Shown here in pieces: positions 8,836 to 17,052 of a stretch of 64,000 nucleotides of DNA. The stretch is from Streptomyces caelestis (GTDB taxonomy: Bacteria; Actinomycetota; Actinomycetes; Streptomycetales; Streptomycetaceae). Position numbers and translations under genes: made by a program. Below the pieces are notes generated by a model that was not told the DNA's origin, ran no database searches, and was given only the letters and a program-made list of their open reading frames with translations. Numbering within the stretch: position 1 is the first letter of the stretch; each line of letters opens with the position of its first letter. Where the stretch lies: assembly GCF_001279005.1 (NCBI RefSeq), contig NZ_LGCN01000063.1:62001-126000 (forward strand), in the 5' to 3' direction.

Positions 8836-9609
8836 ATGGCGTTCACCCGCGCCCCGGGCAAGCACCGTCGTCCCAGCAGGATGCAGCGCGGCTCCGCCCG
8901 CGCGGCGGGCGTCGCGGCGCTCACCACCACCGGCGTCGTCGGCTCCCTCGCGGCTCCCGCGCTCGCCGCCGAGCCCGCTGCCGCACAGACCGGCCTCACG
9001 CCCGTCGTCACCCTGGGCGACACGGTCGCCGACCGGATCGACGCCCAGGCGGCCGCCCAGCACGAGGCGGCCCGGGAGGCGGCCGAGGCCGCCGCGCGGA
9101 AGGCCGCCGAGGAGGCCGCGCGCGAGAAGGCCGCCGAGGAGGCCGCTAAGGCCCGCGCGGAGAAGGAGCGCGCCGCGCGGCAGGCCGAGCGCGAGCGCCT
9201 CAACACCTTCGTCTCCCCGATCCCCGGCTCGTACGTCTCGACCAGTTACCAGGCCGGCAGCTCACTGTGGTCCTCCGGCAGCCACACCGGTGTCGACTTC
9301 CACGCCGCGAGCGGCACCCCCGTCCAGTCGGTCGGCATCGGCACCGTCGTCGAGGCCGGCTGGGGCGGCTCGTACGGCAACCAGGTCGTCATCAAGATGC
9401 ACGACGGCACGTACACCCAGTACGGTCACCTGTCGTCCATCGGCGTCTCGGTGGGCCAGCAGGTCGCCGCCGGGCAGCGGATCGGCCTCTCCGGCGCCAC
9501 CGGCAACGTCACGGGCGCGCATCTGCACTTCGAGGCCCGTACGACCGCCGAGTACGGCTCCGACCTCGATCCCGTCGCCTACCTCCGCGCGCACGGCGTC
9601 GACCTCTGA
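8836..9609 (+). CDS. Secreted M23-family peptidoglycan endopeptidase
   Basis: 257 residues. A basic N-terminus and hydrophobic stretch end at ALAA-EP, giving a signal peptide cut near residue 45. An Ala/Glu/Arg-rich coiled-coil linker follows at about 70-118. The C-terminal LytM/M23 domain has the zinc ligands in SHTGVDFHA and GAHLHFE. It should cleave peptide cross-links in the cell wall outside the membrane. The c-di-AMP riboswitch upstream suggests repression when c-di-AMP is high, as for the rpf cell-wall hydrolases. A long hairpin terminator follows. Confidence 0.92.
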   Translation: MAFTRAPGKHRRPSRMQRGSARAAGVAALTTTGVVGSLAAPALAAEPAAAQTGLTPVVTLGDTVADRIDAQAAAQHEAAREAAEAAARKAAEEAAREKAAEEAAKARAEKERAARQAERERLNTFVSPIPGSYVSTSYQAGSSLWSSGSHTGVDFHAASGTPVQSVGIGTVVEAGWGGSYGNQVVIKMHDGTYTQYGHLSSIGVSVGQQVAAGQRIGLSGATGNVTGAHLHFEARTTAEYGSDLDPVAYLRAHGVDL

Positions 9610-9621
9610 CCCGCCCGCTTC

Positions 9622-9654
9622 CCGATGCCCCGGCTCCCCGAGCCGGGGCATCGG
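9622..9654 (+). terminator. Terminator after the M23 peptidase gene
   Basis: Perfect 15-bp stem with arms CCGATGCCCCGGCTC and GAGCCGGGGCATCGG, a 3-nt loop and a following TGTTTC. It begins 12 bases after the stop codon. Confidence 0.88.
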
Positions 9655-9788
9655 TGTTTCCGCTCGGCGCTCGTCCAAAAAATACGCATGGATTCCGGCC
9701 CGCCGTCGTGAATTCCCGCTGATTGCAATAGAGTCACGGCACACACGTCAATCGTCGGCGTTTCACGGGGATTAAGCGGAGGTCGGTC

Positions 9789-10484
9789 ATGCGTATTCCC
9801 GCGCACTCGGTGTGCACGGCGATCCGGGACGACATCGTCGCGGGTGTCCACGAGCGCGGCGGCCGGCTCACCGAGGAGGTCCTCGCCCGGCGTTACGGCG
9901 TCTCCCGCGTCCCCGTCCGGGAGGCGCTGCGCACGCTGGAGGCCGAGGGGTTCGTGGTGACCCGGCGGCACGCGGGCGCGTGCGTCGCGGAACCCACCGA
10001 GCAGGAGGCCGCCGACCTGCTGGAGATGCGCATGCTCCTCGAGCCGCTCGGCGCCTCCCGCGCGGCCCAGCGCCGCACCGAGGCCCATCTGAAGGTGCTG
10101 CGCGGCCTGGTCCGGCTGGGGCAGGAACGCGCCCGTCAGGGCCACAGCGACGACCTGCGCTCCCTGAGCGGCTGGTTCCACGAGACGCTCGCCCAGGCCA
10201 CCGGCAGCCCGGCGCTGACCTCGACGCTGACCCAGCTGCGGCACAAGATCGCCTGGATGTACGCCGCCGAGGGGCCGTCCGACCCGGTCGGGTACTGGGC
10301 GGAGCACGGGGCGATCACGGACGCCGTGGCGCGCGGCGACGGCGACCGCGCGCGGTCCCTCACGGCGCTGCACACCGAGCGCGCGAGCGCCGGGCACCGC
10401 CTGCGTTTCGCCTCCGGCGCCGGCCGCGCGGACCGTGTGAGGAACGCGCAACATGCCGTAAACATGACGGGTCTCCGGCATTAA
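9789..10484 (+). CDS. GntR-family transcriptional regulator (FadR-like)
   Basis: 231 residues, ATG preceded by GGAGG nine bases away. The N-terminal winged helix-turn-helix has LARRYGVSRVPVREALRTLEAEGFV (residues about 31-56), the classic GntR signature. The C-terminal domain (about 75-210) is all-helical and FCD/FadR-like, with ERRTEAHLKVL-type helices that would bind a small carboxylate effector. It acts as a DNA-binding repressor or activator; target and ligand are unknown. In S. coelicolor a GntR gene also sits beside ptsH, so a link to sugar uptake is possible but unproven. It converges on ptsH across a shared terminator. Confidence 0.9.
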   Translation: MRIPAHSVCTAIRDDIVAGVHERGGRLTEEVLARRYGVSRVPVREALRTLEAEGFVVTRRHAGACVAEPTEQEAADLLEMRMLLEPLGASRAAQRRTEAHLKVLRGLVRLGQERARQGHSDDLRSLSGWFHETLAQATGSPALTSTLTQLRHKIAWMYAAEGPSDPVGYWAEHGAITDAVARGDGDRARSLTALHTERASAGHRLRFASGAGRADRVRNAQHAVNMTGLRH

Positions 10485-10553
10485 CAAGGATGCCGTATAC
10501 AAAGAGGGATCAATTCCGGAGGGGTTATTCGTGCTGCCCGGAAAAGGGAAAGT

Positions 10554-10587
10554 GAAAGGCCCGCCCGGCGGTCCGGGCGGGCCTTTC
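10554..10587. terminator. Bidirectional terminator between GntR and ptsH
   Basis: Perfect 15-bp stem GAAAGGCCCGCCCGG / CCGGGCGGGCCTTTC with a CGGT loop. A-rich and T-rich ends on both sides suit termination of both converging genes. Confidence 0.88.
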
Positions 10588-10639
10588 GATGCCGCGGGCG
10601 GGTCTCCGGTGAAAAGAATATTCCCGCAGCCGTGCGCGC

Positions 10640-10921
10640 TCAGACGGTCTCGGGGAGCTCCTCGAGACCCTCGGAGACCAGCTTCGCCAGACGGTCCAGG
10701 GCGGCGTCGGCGCCCTCGGCGTCGGACGCGAGGACGATCTCCTCGCCGCCCTGGGCGCCCAGGCTCAGAACGGCCAGCATGGAGGCCGCGTTGACCGGGT
10801 CGCCCCCGGCCTTGGCGATCGTCACCGGGACGCCTGCGGCCGTGGCGGCTCGGACGAAGATGGAGGCGGGGCGGGCGTGGAGACCCTCGGCCCAGCCGAC
10901 GTTGACGCGGCGCTCAGCCAT
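10640..10921 (-). CDS. ptsH: Phosphocarrier protein HPr of the PTS
   Basis: 93 residues, the normal HPr length. Phosphorylatable His15 lies in EGLHARPAS and Ser47 in NAASML, the site used by HPr kinase in Firmicutes; I see no HPr kinase here. HPr carries phosphate from Enzyme I to sugar-specific EIIA proteins in the cytoplasm. The start codon is confirmed by the fixed distance to His15. It stands alone, opposite GntR and divergent from the GNAT fusion gene, matching the usual Streptomyces arrangement where ptsH is unlinked from ptsI and crr. Confidence 0.97.
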   Translation of the reverse strand: MAERRVNVGWAEGLHARPASIFVRAATAAGVPVTIAKAGGDPVNAASMLAVLSLGAQGGEEIVLASDAEGADAALDRLAKLVSEGLEELPETV

Positions 10922-11092
10922 GTGTTGCTGCCCTTCACTCTTCAGAGTTGTCTAGACCAGTTTCCCACATCGTGAAGCGTGCCCGGAGCGGCGTCCGCTC
11001 CCGGTGGCGGCCGGACCGCGGCCTCGGTCCGGCTGTCGTCCACCACAGACTGCCTCGCGCCGTCGTCGTGCGCGAGCCGTACTCTGGGGCCC

Positions 11093-14014
11093 ATGCAGAC
11101 CTCGTCGGACCGGCACGAGTACCCCGCCCACTGGGAAGCCGACGTGGTGCTGCGCGACGGCGGCACCGCGCGCATCCGCCCCATCACCGTCGATGACGCC
11201 GAGCGCCTGGTCAGCTTCTACGAGCAGGTGTCGGACGAGTCGAAGTACTACCGCTTCTTCGCGCCCTACCCTCGCCTGTCCGCCAAGGACGTCCACCGCT
11301 TCACGCACCACGACTTCGTGGACCGGGTGGGACTCGCGGCCACCGTCGGCGGCGAGTTCATCGCCACCGTACGCTACGACCGGATCGCCCCCGACGGCAC
11401 GCCCGCCTCGGCGCCGGCCGACGAGGCCGAGGTCGCCTTCCTCGTGCAGGACGCCCACCAGGGCCGGGGCGTCGCCTCCGCCCTCCTCGAACACATCGGC
11501 GCCGTCGCGCGGGAGCGCGGCATCCGCCGGTTCGCGGCCGAGGTGCTGCCCGCCAACAACAAGATGATCAAGGTGTTCACCGACGCCGGGTACACCCAGA
11601 AGCGCAGCTTCGAGGACGGGGTCGTCCGCCTGGAGTTCGACCTCGAGCCCACCGACCGCTCCATGGCCGTGCAGTACGCGCGCGAACAGCGCGCCGAGGC
11701 GCGCTCGGTGCAGCGGCTGCTCGCCCCCGGTTCGGTGGCCGTCGTCGGCGCCGGCCGCACACCCGGCGGAGTGGGCCGCAGCGTCCTCGACAACCTCCGG
11801 GACACCGGGTTCACCGGTCGGCTGTACGCCGTGAACAAGGCGCTGGGGGAGGGGGAGAAGGAGCTCGGCTCGGTGGCCGCGTTCCGCTCGGTGCGGGACA
11901 TCGACGGGCCCGTCGACCTCGCGGTCGTCGCGGTGCCCGCCGAGCACGTCCCCGACGTCGTCACCGAGTGCGGCGAGCACGGCGTGCAGGGGCTCGTCGT
12001 CGTCTCCGCCGGCTACGCCGAGTCCGGCCCCGACGGCCGCGAACGCCAGCGCGCCCTCGTACGGCAGGCGCGCTCGTACGGGATGCGGATCATCGGCCCG
12101 AACGCCTTCGGCGTCATCAACACCTCCCCGGACGTACGGCTGAACGCCTCGCTCGCCCCCCGGATGCCGCGCCCGGGCCGCATCGGGCTGTTCGCCCAGT
12201 CCGGCGCCATCGGCGTCGCCCTGCTGTCCCGCCTGCACCGGCGCGGCGGCGGCGTCACCGGCGTCACCGGCGTGTCCACCTTCGTGTCGTCCGGCAACCG
12301 GGCCGACGTCTCCGGCAACGACCTCCTGCAGTACTGGTACGAGGACCCCGACACCGACGTCGTCCTGATGTACCTGGAGTCCATCGGCAACCCGCGCAAG
12401 TTCACCCGCCTCGCCCGCCGGACCGCGGCGGCCAAGCCGCTGGTCGTGGTCCAGGGCGCCCGCCACGGAGCCGGACCCCGGGGGCACGCCGTACGGGCGA
12501 CCCGGCTGCCCCACGCGACGGTGTCCGCGCTGCTGCGGCAGGCCGGGGTGATCCGCGTGGACACCATCACCGAACTGGTCGACACGGGCCTGCTGCTCGC
12601 CCGCCAGCCCCTGCCGGCCGGCCCCCGGGTGGCGATCCTCGGCAACTCCGAGTCCCTGGGCCTGCTCACCTACGACGCCTGCCTCGCCGAGGGGCTGCGC
12701 CCGCACCGCCCGCTGGACCTCAGCACCGCCGCCTCGGCGGCGGACTTCCACGCGGCGCTCTCCCACGCGCTGGCCGACGACACGAGCGACGCGGTCGTCG
12801 TGACGGCGATCCCGGCGGTGGGGGAGGGCCCGGTCGGCGACGCGGACCTGGCGCGGGCCCTGAGCTCGGCCGCCGCCGCGACCCCGTCCAAGCCCGTCCT
12901 GGTGGTCCACGTGGAACTCGGCGGCCTCGCGGAGGCCCTGTCGGCCGCGACGAGCACGGCGCCCCCGCCGACGACCGGCGCCGTGCCGCAGACGGTGACG
13001 TCCGCGGCGTCCCGGCCGCCCGGCGCCACGCCGCCCCCGGCCGCCTGGCCGCCCGCCGGCGGCGGTGCGCCGACCCGCGCGGGTGCGCCGGACCACGCCC
13101 GCGCGGCCGTCGACGGCGGCCGGCCGGCCCCCGCCGCACCCCTCGAGGACGCCCACCTCATCCCCGCCTACCCCGCTTCCGAGCGGGCGGTCCGGGCGCT
13201 CGCCCACGCCGTCGCGTACGCGCAGTGGCGGCGGGACGCCGCCGAGCCCGGGAAGGTGCCCGAGCACGAGGACATCGACGAGCGGGGCGCGGCGGCGCTC
13301 ATCGGCGGGCTGCTCGCGCGCGGACAGGGCCTCACCCTCGGCGCGGCCGAGACCTGCGACCTGCTCGGCGCCTACGGCGTCCACGTCCACCGCGCCCTCC
13401 CCGCCCCGGACCCCGACACCGCCGCCGAGGCCGCGCGCACCCTCGGCTACCCCGTGGCCCTCAAGGCGACCGCCCCCCACCTGAGGCACCGCGCCGACCT
13501 GGGCGGCGTCCGCCTGGACCTGGCCGACGAGGAACAACTGCGCCGGGCGTACGCCGAGTTGACGGAGCTGTTCGGCGCCCCGGTGGAGCTGCGCCCCGTG
13601 GTGCAGCGGATGGCCCCGCGCGGTGTCGACACCGTCGTGCGCGCGGTCATCGACCCAGCAGCCGGAGCCGTCCTGTCCTTCGGGCTCGCCGGGCCCCCCT
13701 CGCAGCTGCTCGGGGACATGGCGCACCGGCTGATCCCGGTCACCGACCGGGACGCGACCTCGCTGGTGCGCTCGATCCGCACCGCCCCGCTCCTGTTCGG
13801 CTGGCGCGGTTCGGCGCCGGTCGACACCCCCGCGCTGGAGGAGCTGATGCTGAGGGTGTCGCGGCTGGTCCACGACCATCCGGAGGTCGTCGCGGTCACC
13901 CTGGAACCGGTGGTCGTCGCCCCGCACGGCGTGAGCGTCCTCGACGCCTCCGTGCGCCTCGCCCCGCCGCCCGCCCGCGACGACCTCGGCCCGCGGACCC
14001 TCCCCGCGTACTGA
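11093..14014 (+). CDS. GNAT acetyltransferase fused to NDP-forming acyl-CoA synthetase (PatA/PatZ-type)
   Basis: 973 residues. Residues ~16-195 form a GNAT domain with the acetyl-CoA loop around VQDAHQGRGVASALLEHIG. From ~205 come CoA-binding and succinyl-CoA-ligase-like domains (VAVVGAGRTPGGVGRSV, GLFAQSGAIG), then an Ala/Pro-rich linker at about 620-690, then an ATP-grasp-like domain (ADLGGVRLDL). The order GNAT-first is the reverse of E. coli PatZ but matches Streptomyces PatA-type enzymes. Such enzymes acetylate lysines, for example silencing acyl-CoA synthetases. The ATG at 11093 is preceded seven bases upstream by TACTCT, so a leaderless mRNA is likely; in-frame sequence before it lacks conservation. 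Confidence 0.88.
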   Translation: MQTSSDRHEYPAHWEADVVLRDGGTARIRPITVDDAERLVSFYEQVSDESKYYRFFAPYPRLSAKDVHRFTHHDFVDRVGLAATVGGEFIATVRYDRIAPDGTPASAPADEAEVAFLVQDAHQGRGVASALLEHIGAVARERGIRRFAAEVLPANNKMIKVFTDAGYTQKRSFEDGVVRLEFDLEPTDRSMAVQYAREQRAEARSVQRLLAPGSVAVVGAGRTPGGVGRSVLDNLRDTGFTGRLYAVNKALGEGEKELGSVAAFRSVRDIDGPVDLAVVAVPAEHVPDVVTECGEHGVQGLVVVSAGYAESGPDGRERQRALVRQARSYGMRIIGPNAFGVINTSPDVRLNASLAPRMPRPGRIGLFAQSGAIGVALLSRLHRRGGGVTGVTGVSTFVSSGNRADVSGNDLLQYWYEDPDTDVVLMYLESIGNPRKFTRLARRTAAAKPLVVVQGARHGAGPRGHAVRATRLPHATVSALLRQAGVIRVDTITELVDTGLLLARQPLPAGPRVAILGNSESLGLLTYDACLAEGLRPHRPLDLSTAASAADFHAALSHALADDTSDAVVVTAIPAVGEGPVGDADLARALSSAAAATPSKPVLVVHVELGGLAEALSAATSTAPPPTTGAVPQTVTSAASRPPGATPPPAAWPPAGGGAPTRAGAPDHARAAVDGGRPAPAAPLEDAHLIPAYPASERAVRALAHAVAYAQWRRDAAEPGKVPEHEDIDERGAAALIGGLLARGQGLTLGAAETCDLLGAYGVHVHRALPAPDPDTAAEAARTLGYPVALKATAPHLRHRADLGGVRLDLADEEQLRRAYAELTELFGAPVELRPVVQRMAPRGVDTVVRAVIDPAAGAVLSFGLAGPPSQLLGDMAHRLIPVTDRDATSLVRSIRTAPLLFGWRGSAPVDTPALEELMLRVSRLVHDHPEVVAVTLEPVVVAPHGVSVLDASVRLAPPPARDDLGPRTLPAY

Positions 14015-14068
14015 CCGGCGCCGTGGGGGGAGTGCGCCGAGCGGTGCCTCGCAGTCAGCGGTCCCCCG

Positions 14069-14074
14069 TAGGAT
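14069..14074 (+). promoter_or_regulatory. -10 element of a probable leaderless promoter
   Basis: TAGGAT, an excellent actinomycete -10 hexamer, ends seven bases before the ATG of the DUF5998 gene. Transcription would start at or beside the start codon, and no ribosome site is present between them. Confidence 0.55.
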
Positions 14075-14081
14075 GGGCGTC

Positions 14082-14669
14082 ATGGCCAAGACCAGTACGA
14101 CGACCCAGGGGCTGCGTGCGGCGATCGAGCGCAGCGGCTACTACCCGGCCCTCGTGGCCGAGGCGGTGGAGGCCGCCGTGGGCGGCGAGCCCATCCGGTC
14201 GTACCTGGTCCACCAGGAGACGACGTTCGACCAGAACGAGGTGCGGCGGCACGTCACCGTGCTCGTCCTCACCGGCAACCGCTTCATCGTCAGCCACACC
14301 GACGAGCAGGCCGAGGACGGCACCTCCCCGACGCCGTACGCCACCACGTCCACGGAGTCGGTCAAGCTCGGCCGGATCTCGTCGATCGTGGTCAGCCGGG
14401 TGGTCGCCAACCCGGAGTCGTACAAGCCGGGCACGCTGCCCCGTGAGATCGTGCTCACCATCGGCTGGGGCGCCGTCTCCCGCATCGACCTGGAGCCGGC
14501 CGCCTGCGGCGACCCCAACTGCGAGGCCGACCACGGCTACACGGGCAGCTCCACGGCCGACGACCTGAGCCTGCGCGTCAGCGAGGCCGGCGACGGACCG
14601 GAGACGGTGCGCCAGGCGCTCACCTTCGCGCAGGCCCTGTCCGAGGCGACCGCGGACCAGACGCGCTGA
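14082..14669 (+). CDS. DUF5998 family protein
   Basis: 195 residues starting MAKTSTTTQGLR; an in-frame ATG nine bases upstream is less likely given the -10 spacing. I recognise the Streptomyces DUF5998 family, a conserved cytoplasmic protein of unknown function with a short Cys/His cluster, CGDPNCEADHGYTG, near residue 145-160 that could bind a metal. No membrane segment or signal peptide. Its stop overlaps the start of the next gene by one base (TGATG), so the two are translationally coupled and may act together. Confidence 0.8.
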   Translation: MAKTSTTTQGLRAAIERSGYYPALVAEAVEAAVGGEPIRSYLVHQETTFDQNEVRRHVTVLVLTGNRFIVSHTDEQAEDGTSPTPYATTSTESVKLGRISSIVVSRVVANPESYKPGTLPREIVLTIGWGAVSRIDLEPAACGDPNCEADHGYTGSSTADDLSLRVSEAGDGPETVRQALTFAQALSEATADQTR

Positions 14670-16018
14670 TGACACAGCCCACCCCCGGCGCGCGACCCGC
14701 ACCGGGCGCCCAGCCCGCGTCCGGTGCGCGGCCCGTGCCCCGCCCGCCGGCTTCCCGCCCCGCGCCGCCCGCCCGCGCCCCGCGGTCCGCGTCCACCGCC
14801 CGGCCGGCGCCCCCCACGCTCCCCGCGCACCCCACCGCCCGGGACGACGCGCCCCCGCGCCCCCTCGCCCTCGACTCCGCGCCCCTGCCCGAGTACGGCA
14901 CCGGCTCGCTCGCCGACCTGCTGCCCACGCTCGCCGCCGGCATGGGCGTCCCCGGCACGAGCGCCGCGATCCCCGAGCTGGCCCCCGCCGACCGGAACTG
15001 CGTGTTCCTGATCGACGGGCTGGGCTGGGAGCAGCTGAGGGCGCACCCCGAGGAAGCCCCCTTCATGACGTCCCTGCTCGCCGCCTCGCGCGGCGGCACC
15101 GGCCGTCCGATCACCGCCGGCTACCCGGCCACGACCGCCACCTCCCTGGCCTCCGTCGGCACCGGCCTGCCGCCGGGCGCACACGGCCTGCCCGGCTACA
15201 CCGTGCGCAACCCGGACACCGGCGAGCTGATGAACCAGCTGCGCTGGCAGCCCTGGGCCCCGCCCGGCCCCTGGCAGCCGTACCCCACCGTCTTCGAGCT
15301 GGCCCACCGGGCGGGCGTGCACGCGGCCCAGGTCTCCTCGCCGACCTTCGCCAACACCCCGCTGACCAAGGTCGCGCTCAGCGGCGGGACCTTCCTCGGG
15401 CGGCTCTCCGGGGAGGAGCGCGTGGACACCGCGGCCGAGCAGCTCGCCGCCGCCGACCGCGCCCTGGTCTACACGTACTACGCCGAGGTCGACGGCGCCG
15501 GCCACCGCTACGGTCTCGACTCCGACACCTGGCGCGGCCAGCTCATGTACGTCGACCGCCTGGTCCAGCGCCTGGCCGAACAACTGCCCCCGCGCAGCGC
15601 GCTCTACGTCACCGCCGACCACGGCATGATCGACATCCCCTTCGACGAGGACCACCGCATCGACTTCGACGAGGACTGGGAGCTGAAGGCGGGCGTCGCC
15701 CTGCTCGGCGGCGAGGGCCGCGCCCGGCACGTCTACGCCGTACCGGGCGCCGCGGACGACGTGCTGACCTGCTGGCGCGAGGTGCTCGGCGAGCAGTTCT
15801 GGGTGGCCTCGCGCGACGAGGCGATCGAGGCGGGCTGGTTCGGGCCGACGGTCGACGCACGCGTGTACCACCGGATCGGCGACGTGATCGCCGCCGCGCG
15901 GGACGACGTCCTGCTGATCGCCTCCGAGCGGGAGCCCAGGGAGTCGGCGATGGTCGGCAACCACGGTTCGATGACCCCTGCCGAGCAGCTGGTCCCCCTG
16001 CTCGAAGTACGCTCCTGA
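14669..16018 (+). CDS. Alkaline-phosphatase-superfamily nucleotide pyrophosphatase/phosphodiesterase
   Basis: 449 residues. A ~60-residue Pro/Ala-rich N-terminus precedes an AlkP-like core with metal sites: CVFLIDGLGW (first Asp), GYPATTATSLASVGTG (nucleophile Thr/Ser), EVDGAGHRYG (Asp and His), TADHGMID (Asp-His) and GNHGSM (His). These are the nucleotide pyrophosphatase/phosphodiesterase ligands. The substrate is probably a phosphodiester or nucleotide. No clear signal peptide, so the location is uncertain. Start overlaps the DUF5998 stop. Confidence 0.87.
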   Translation: MTQPTPGARPAPGAQPASGARPVPRPPASRPAPPARAPRSASTARPAPPTLPAHPTARDDAPPRPLALDSAPLPEYGTGSLADLLPTLAAGMGVPGTSAAIPELAPADRNCVFLIDGLGWEQLRAHPEEAPFMTSLLAASRGGTGRPITAGYPATTATSLASVGTGLPPGAHGLPGYTVRNPDTGELMNQLRWQPWAPPGPWQPYPTVFELAHRAGVHAAQVSSPTFANTPLTKVALSGGTFLGRLSGEERVDTAAEQLAAADRALVYTYYAEVDGAGHRYGLDSDTWRGQLMYVDRLVQRLAEQLPPRSALYVTADHGMIDIPFDEDHRIDFDEDWELKAGVALLGGEGRARHVYAVPGAADDVLTCWREVLGEQFWVASRDEAIEAGWFGPTVDARVYHRIGDVIAAARDDVLLIASEREPRESAMVGNHGSMTPAEQLVPLLEVRS

Positions 16019-16067
16019 ACTCCTGACGATCCGCCCGCAACCCCTGCCGAAAGGTGCCCGACCTCCC

Positions 16068-16718
16068 ATGCCCGAGCTGGTGTTCTTCTCCGGAACGATG
16101 GACTGCGGGAAGTCGACGCTGGCTCTCCAGATCGAGCACAACCGTTCGGCACGCGGTCTGGTCGGCATGATCTTCACCCGCAACGACCGGGCCGGCGAGG
16201 GCAAGCTCTCCTCCCGTCTCGGCCTGGTCACGGACGCGGTGGAGGTCGGCGACGGCGCGGACCTGTACGCGCACCTCGTCGACCACCTCTCCCAGGGCCG
16301 GCGCGCGGACTACGTGATCGCGGACGAGGCGCAGTTCCTGGCGCCGGAGCAGATCGACCAGCTCGCGCGCGTGGTGGACGACCTGGAGCTCGACGTCTAC
16401 GCCTTCGGCATCACGACGGACTTCCGCTCCAAGCTGTTCCCCGGCTCCCAGCGGCTGGTGGAGCTGGCCGACCGGGTCGAGGTGCTCCAGGTCGAGGCCC
16501 TGTGCTGGTGCGGCGCCCGCGCCACGCACAACGCCCGCACGGTCGGCGGGGTCATGGTCGTCGAGGGTGCCCAGGTGGTCGTCGGCGACGTCACCGGCTC
16601 CGCGGACGAGGTCGGCTACGAGGTCCTGTGCCGCCGCCACCACCGCCGCCGCATGACGGCCGCGACGGCCCACGCGGCGGCCCTGTCGCCCGACGTACTG
16701 CCGGTCACGTCGGGCTGA
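16068..16718 (+). CDS. tdk: Thymidine kinase
   Basis: 216 residues. P-loop GTMDCGKST at residues 9-17, Walker B YVIADEAQFL, and a C-terminal zinc ribbon built from CWC and CRRH cysteines, all typical of type II (TK1-like) thymidine kinase. It phosphorylates thymidine to dTMP in the cytoplasm with ATP, as a tetramer in known homologues. The start is fixed by the short sequence before the P-loop. It follows the phosphodiesterase gene after 49 bases and may share its transcript; both act on nucleotides. Confidence 0.88.
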   Translation: MPELVFFSGTMDCGKSTLALQIEHNRSARGLVGMIFTRNDRAGEGKLSSRLGLVTDAVEVGDGADLYAHLVDHLSQGRRADYVIADEAQFLAPEQIDQLARVVDDLELDVYAFGITTDFRSKLFPGSQRLVELADRVEVLQVEALCWCGARATHNARTVGGVMVVEGAQVVVGDVTGSADEVGYEVLCRRHHRRRMTAATAHAAALSPDVLPVTSG

Positions 16719-16964
16719 CCGCGCGGCCGCGGGGCACCGCCGGGTGCGAGGGACGGCAAGGGAACCGCGGGTGTGGGCTCTCGTCGTGCGCCGGCGTGGC
16801 CGAGCGACCGGGGGCGGCGGACGTACCGGCCGCGGGTCCGGGGCCTGGGGCGGTGAGAGCCGGAGCCTCAAGGCGGTGGCCGAGAGCCGTGAATCCCACG
16901 AGACCGGGGGAGGGACGCGTGGCCGACCGGACACCCGCCGGCACTGGGCGGGTCGAGGGCCGAA

Positions 16965-17011
16965 CTCAGCCTAGAGGGGCCGACTCGCAGCCTCGGCCCC
17001 TCTAGGCTGAG
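16965..17011. repeat. Perfect 19-bp inverted repeat upstream of the SWIM gene
   Basis: Arms CTCAGCCTAGAGGGGCCGA (16965-16983) and its exact complement (16993-17011) flank a 9-nt loop. No T tract follows. It lies about 250 bases beyond the thymidine kinase stop and 41 bases before the SWIM start, so it could be a late terminator, an attenuator in the SWIM leader or an operator. The rest of the 16719-17052 gap shows nothing else I can support. Confidence 0.75.
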
Positions 17012-17052
17012 GAGCGATCGACTGCACAGTCACGGCAAGGCGGAAGAGGATC

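Noticed and set aside
10531..10600. GTG with an ideal GGAGGGG upstream just before the GntR-ptsH terminator
   Set aside because: The frame runs through the terminator stem and then antisense to ptsH; no conserved peptide. A short leader cannot be excluded but is unsupported.
10952..14089. 1045-codon open frame antisense to the GNAT/acyl-CoA synthetase gene
   Set aside because: It mirrors the GC-rich third-position pattern of the real gene, is rich in Arg/Gly/Ala/His, has no recognisable domain and extends through two unrelated regions.
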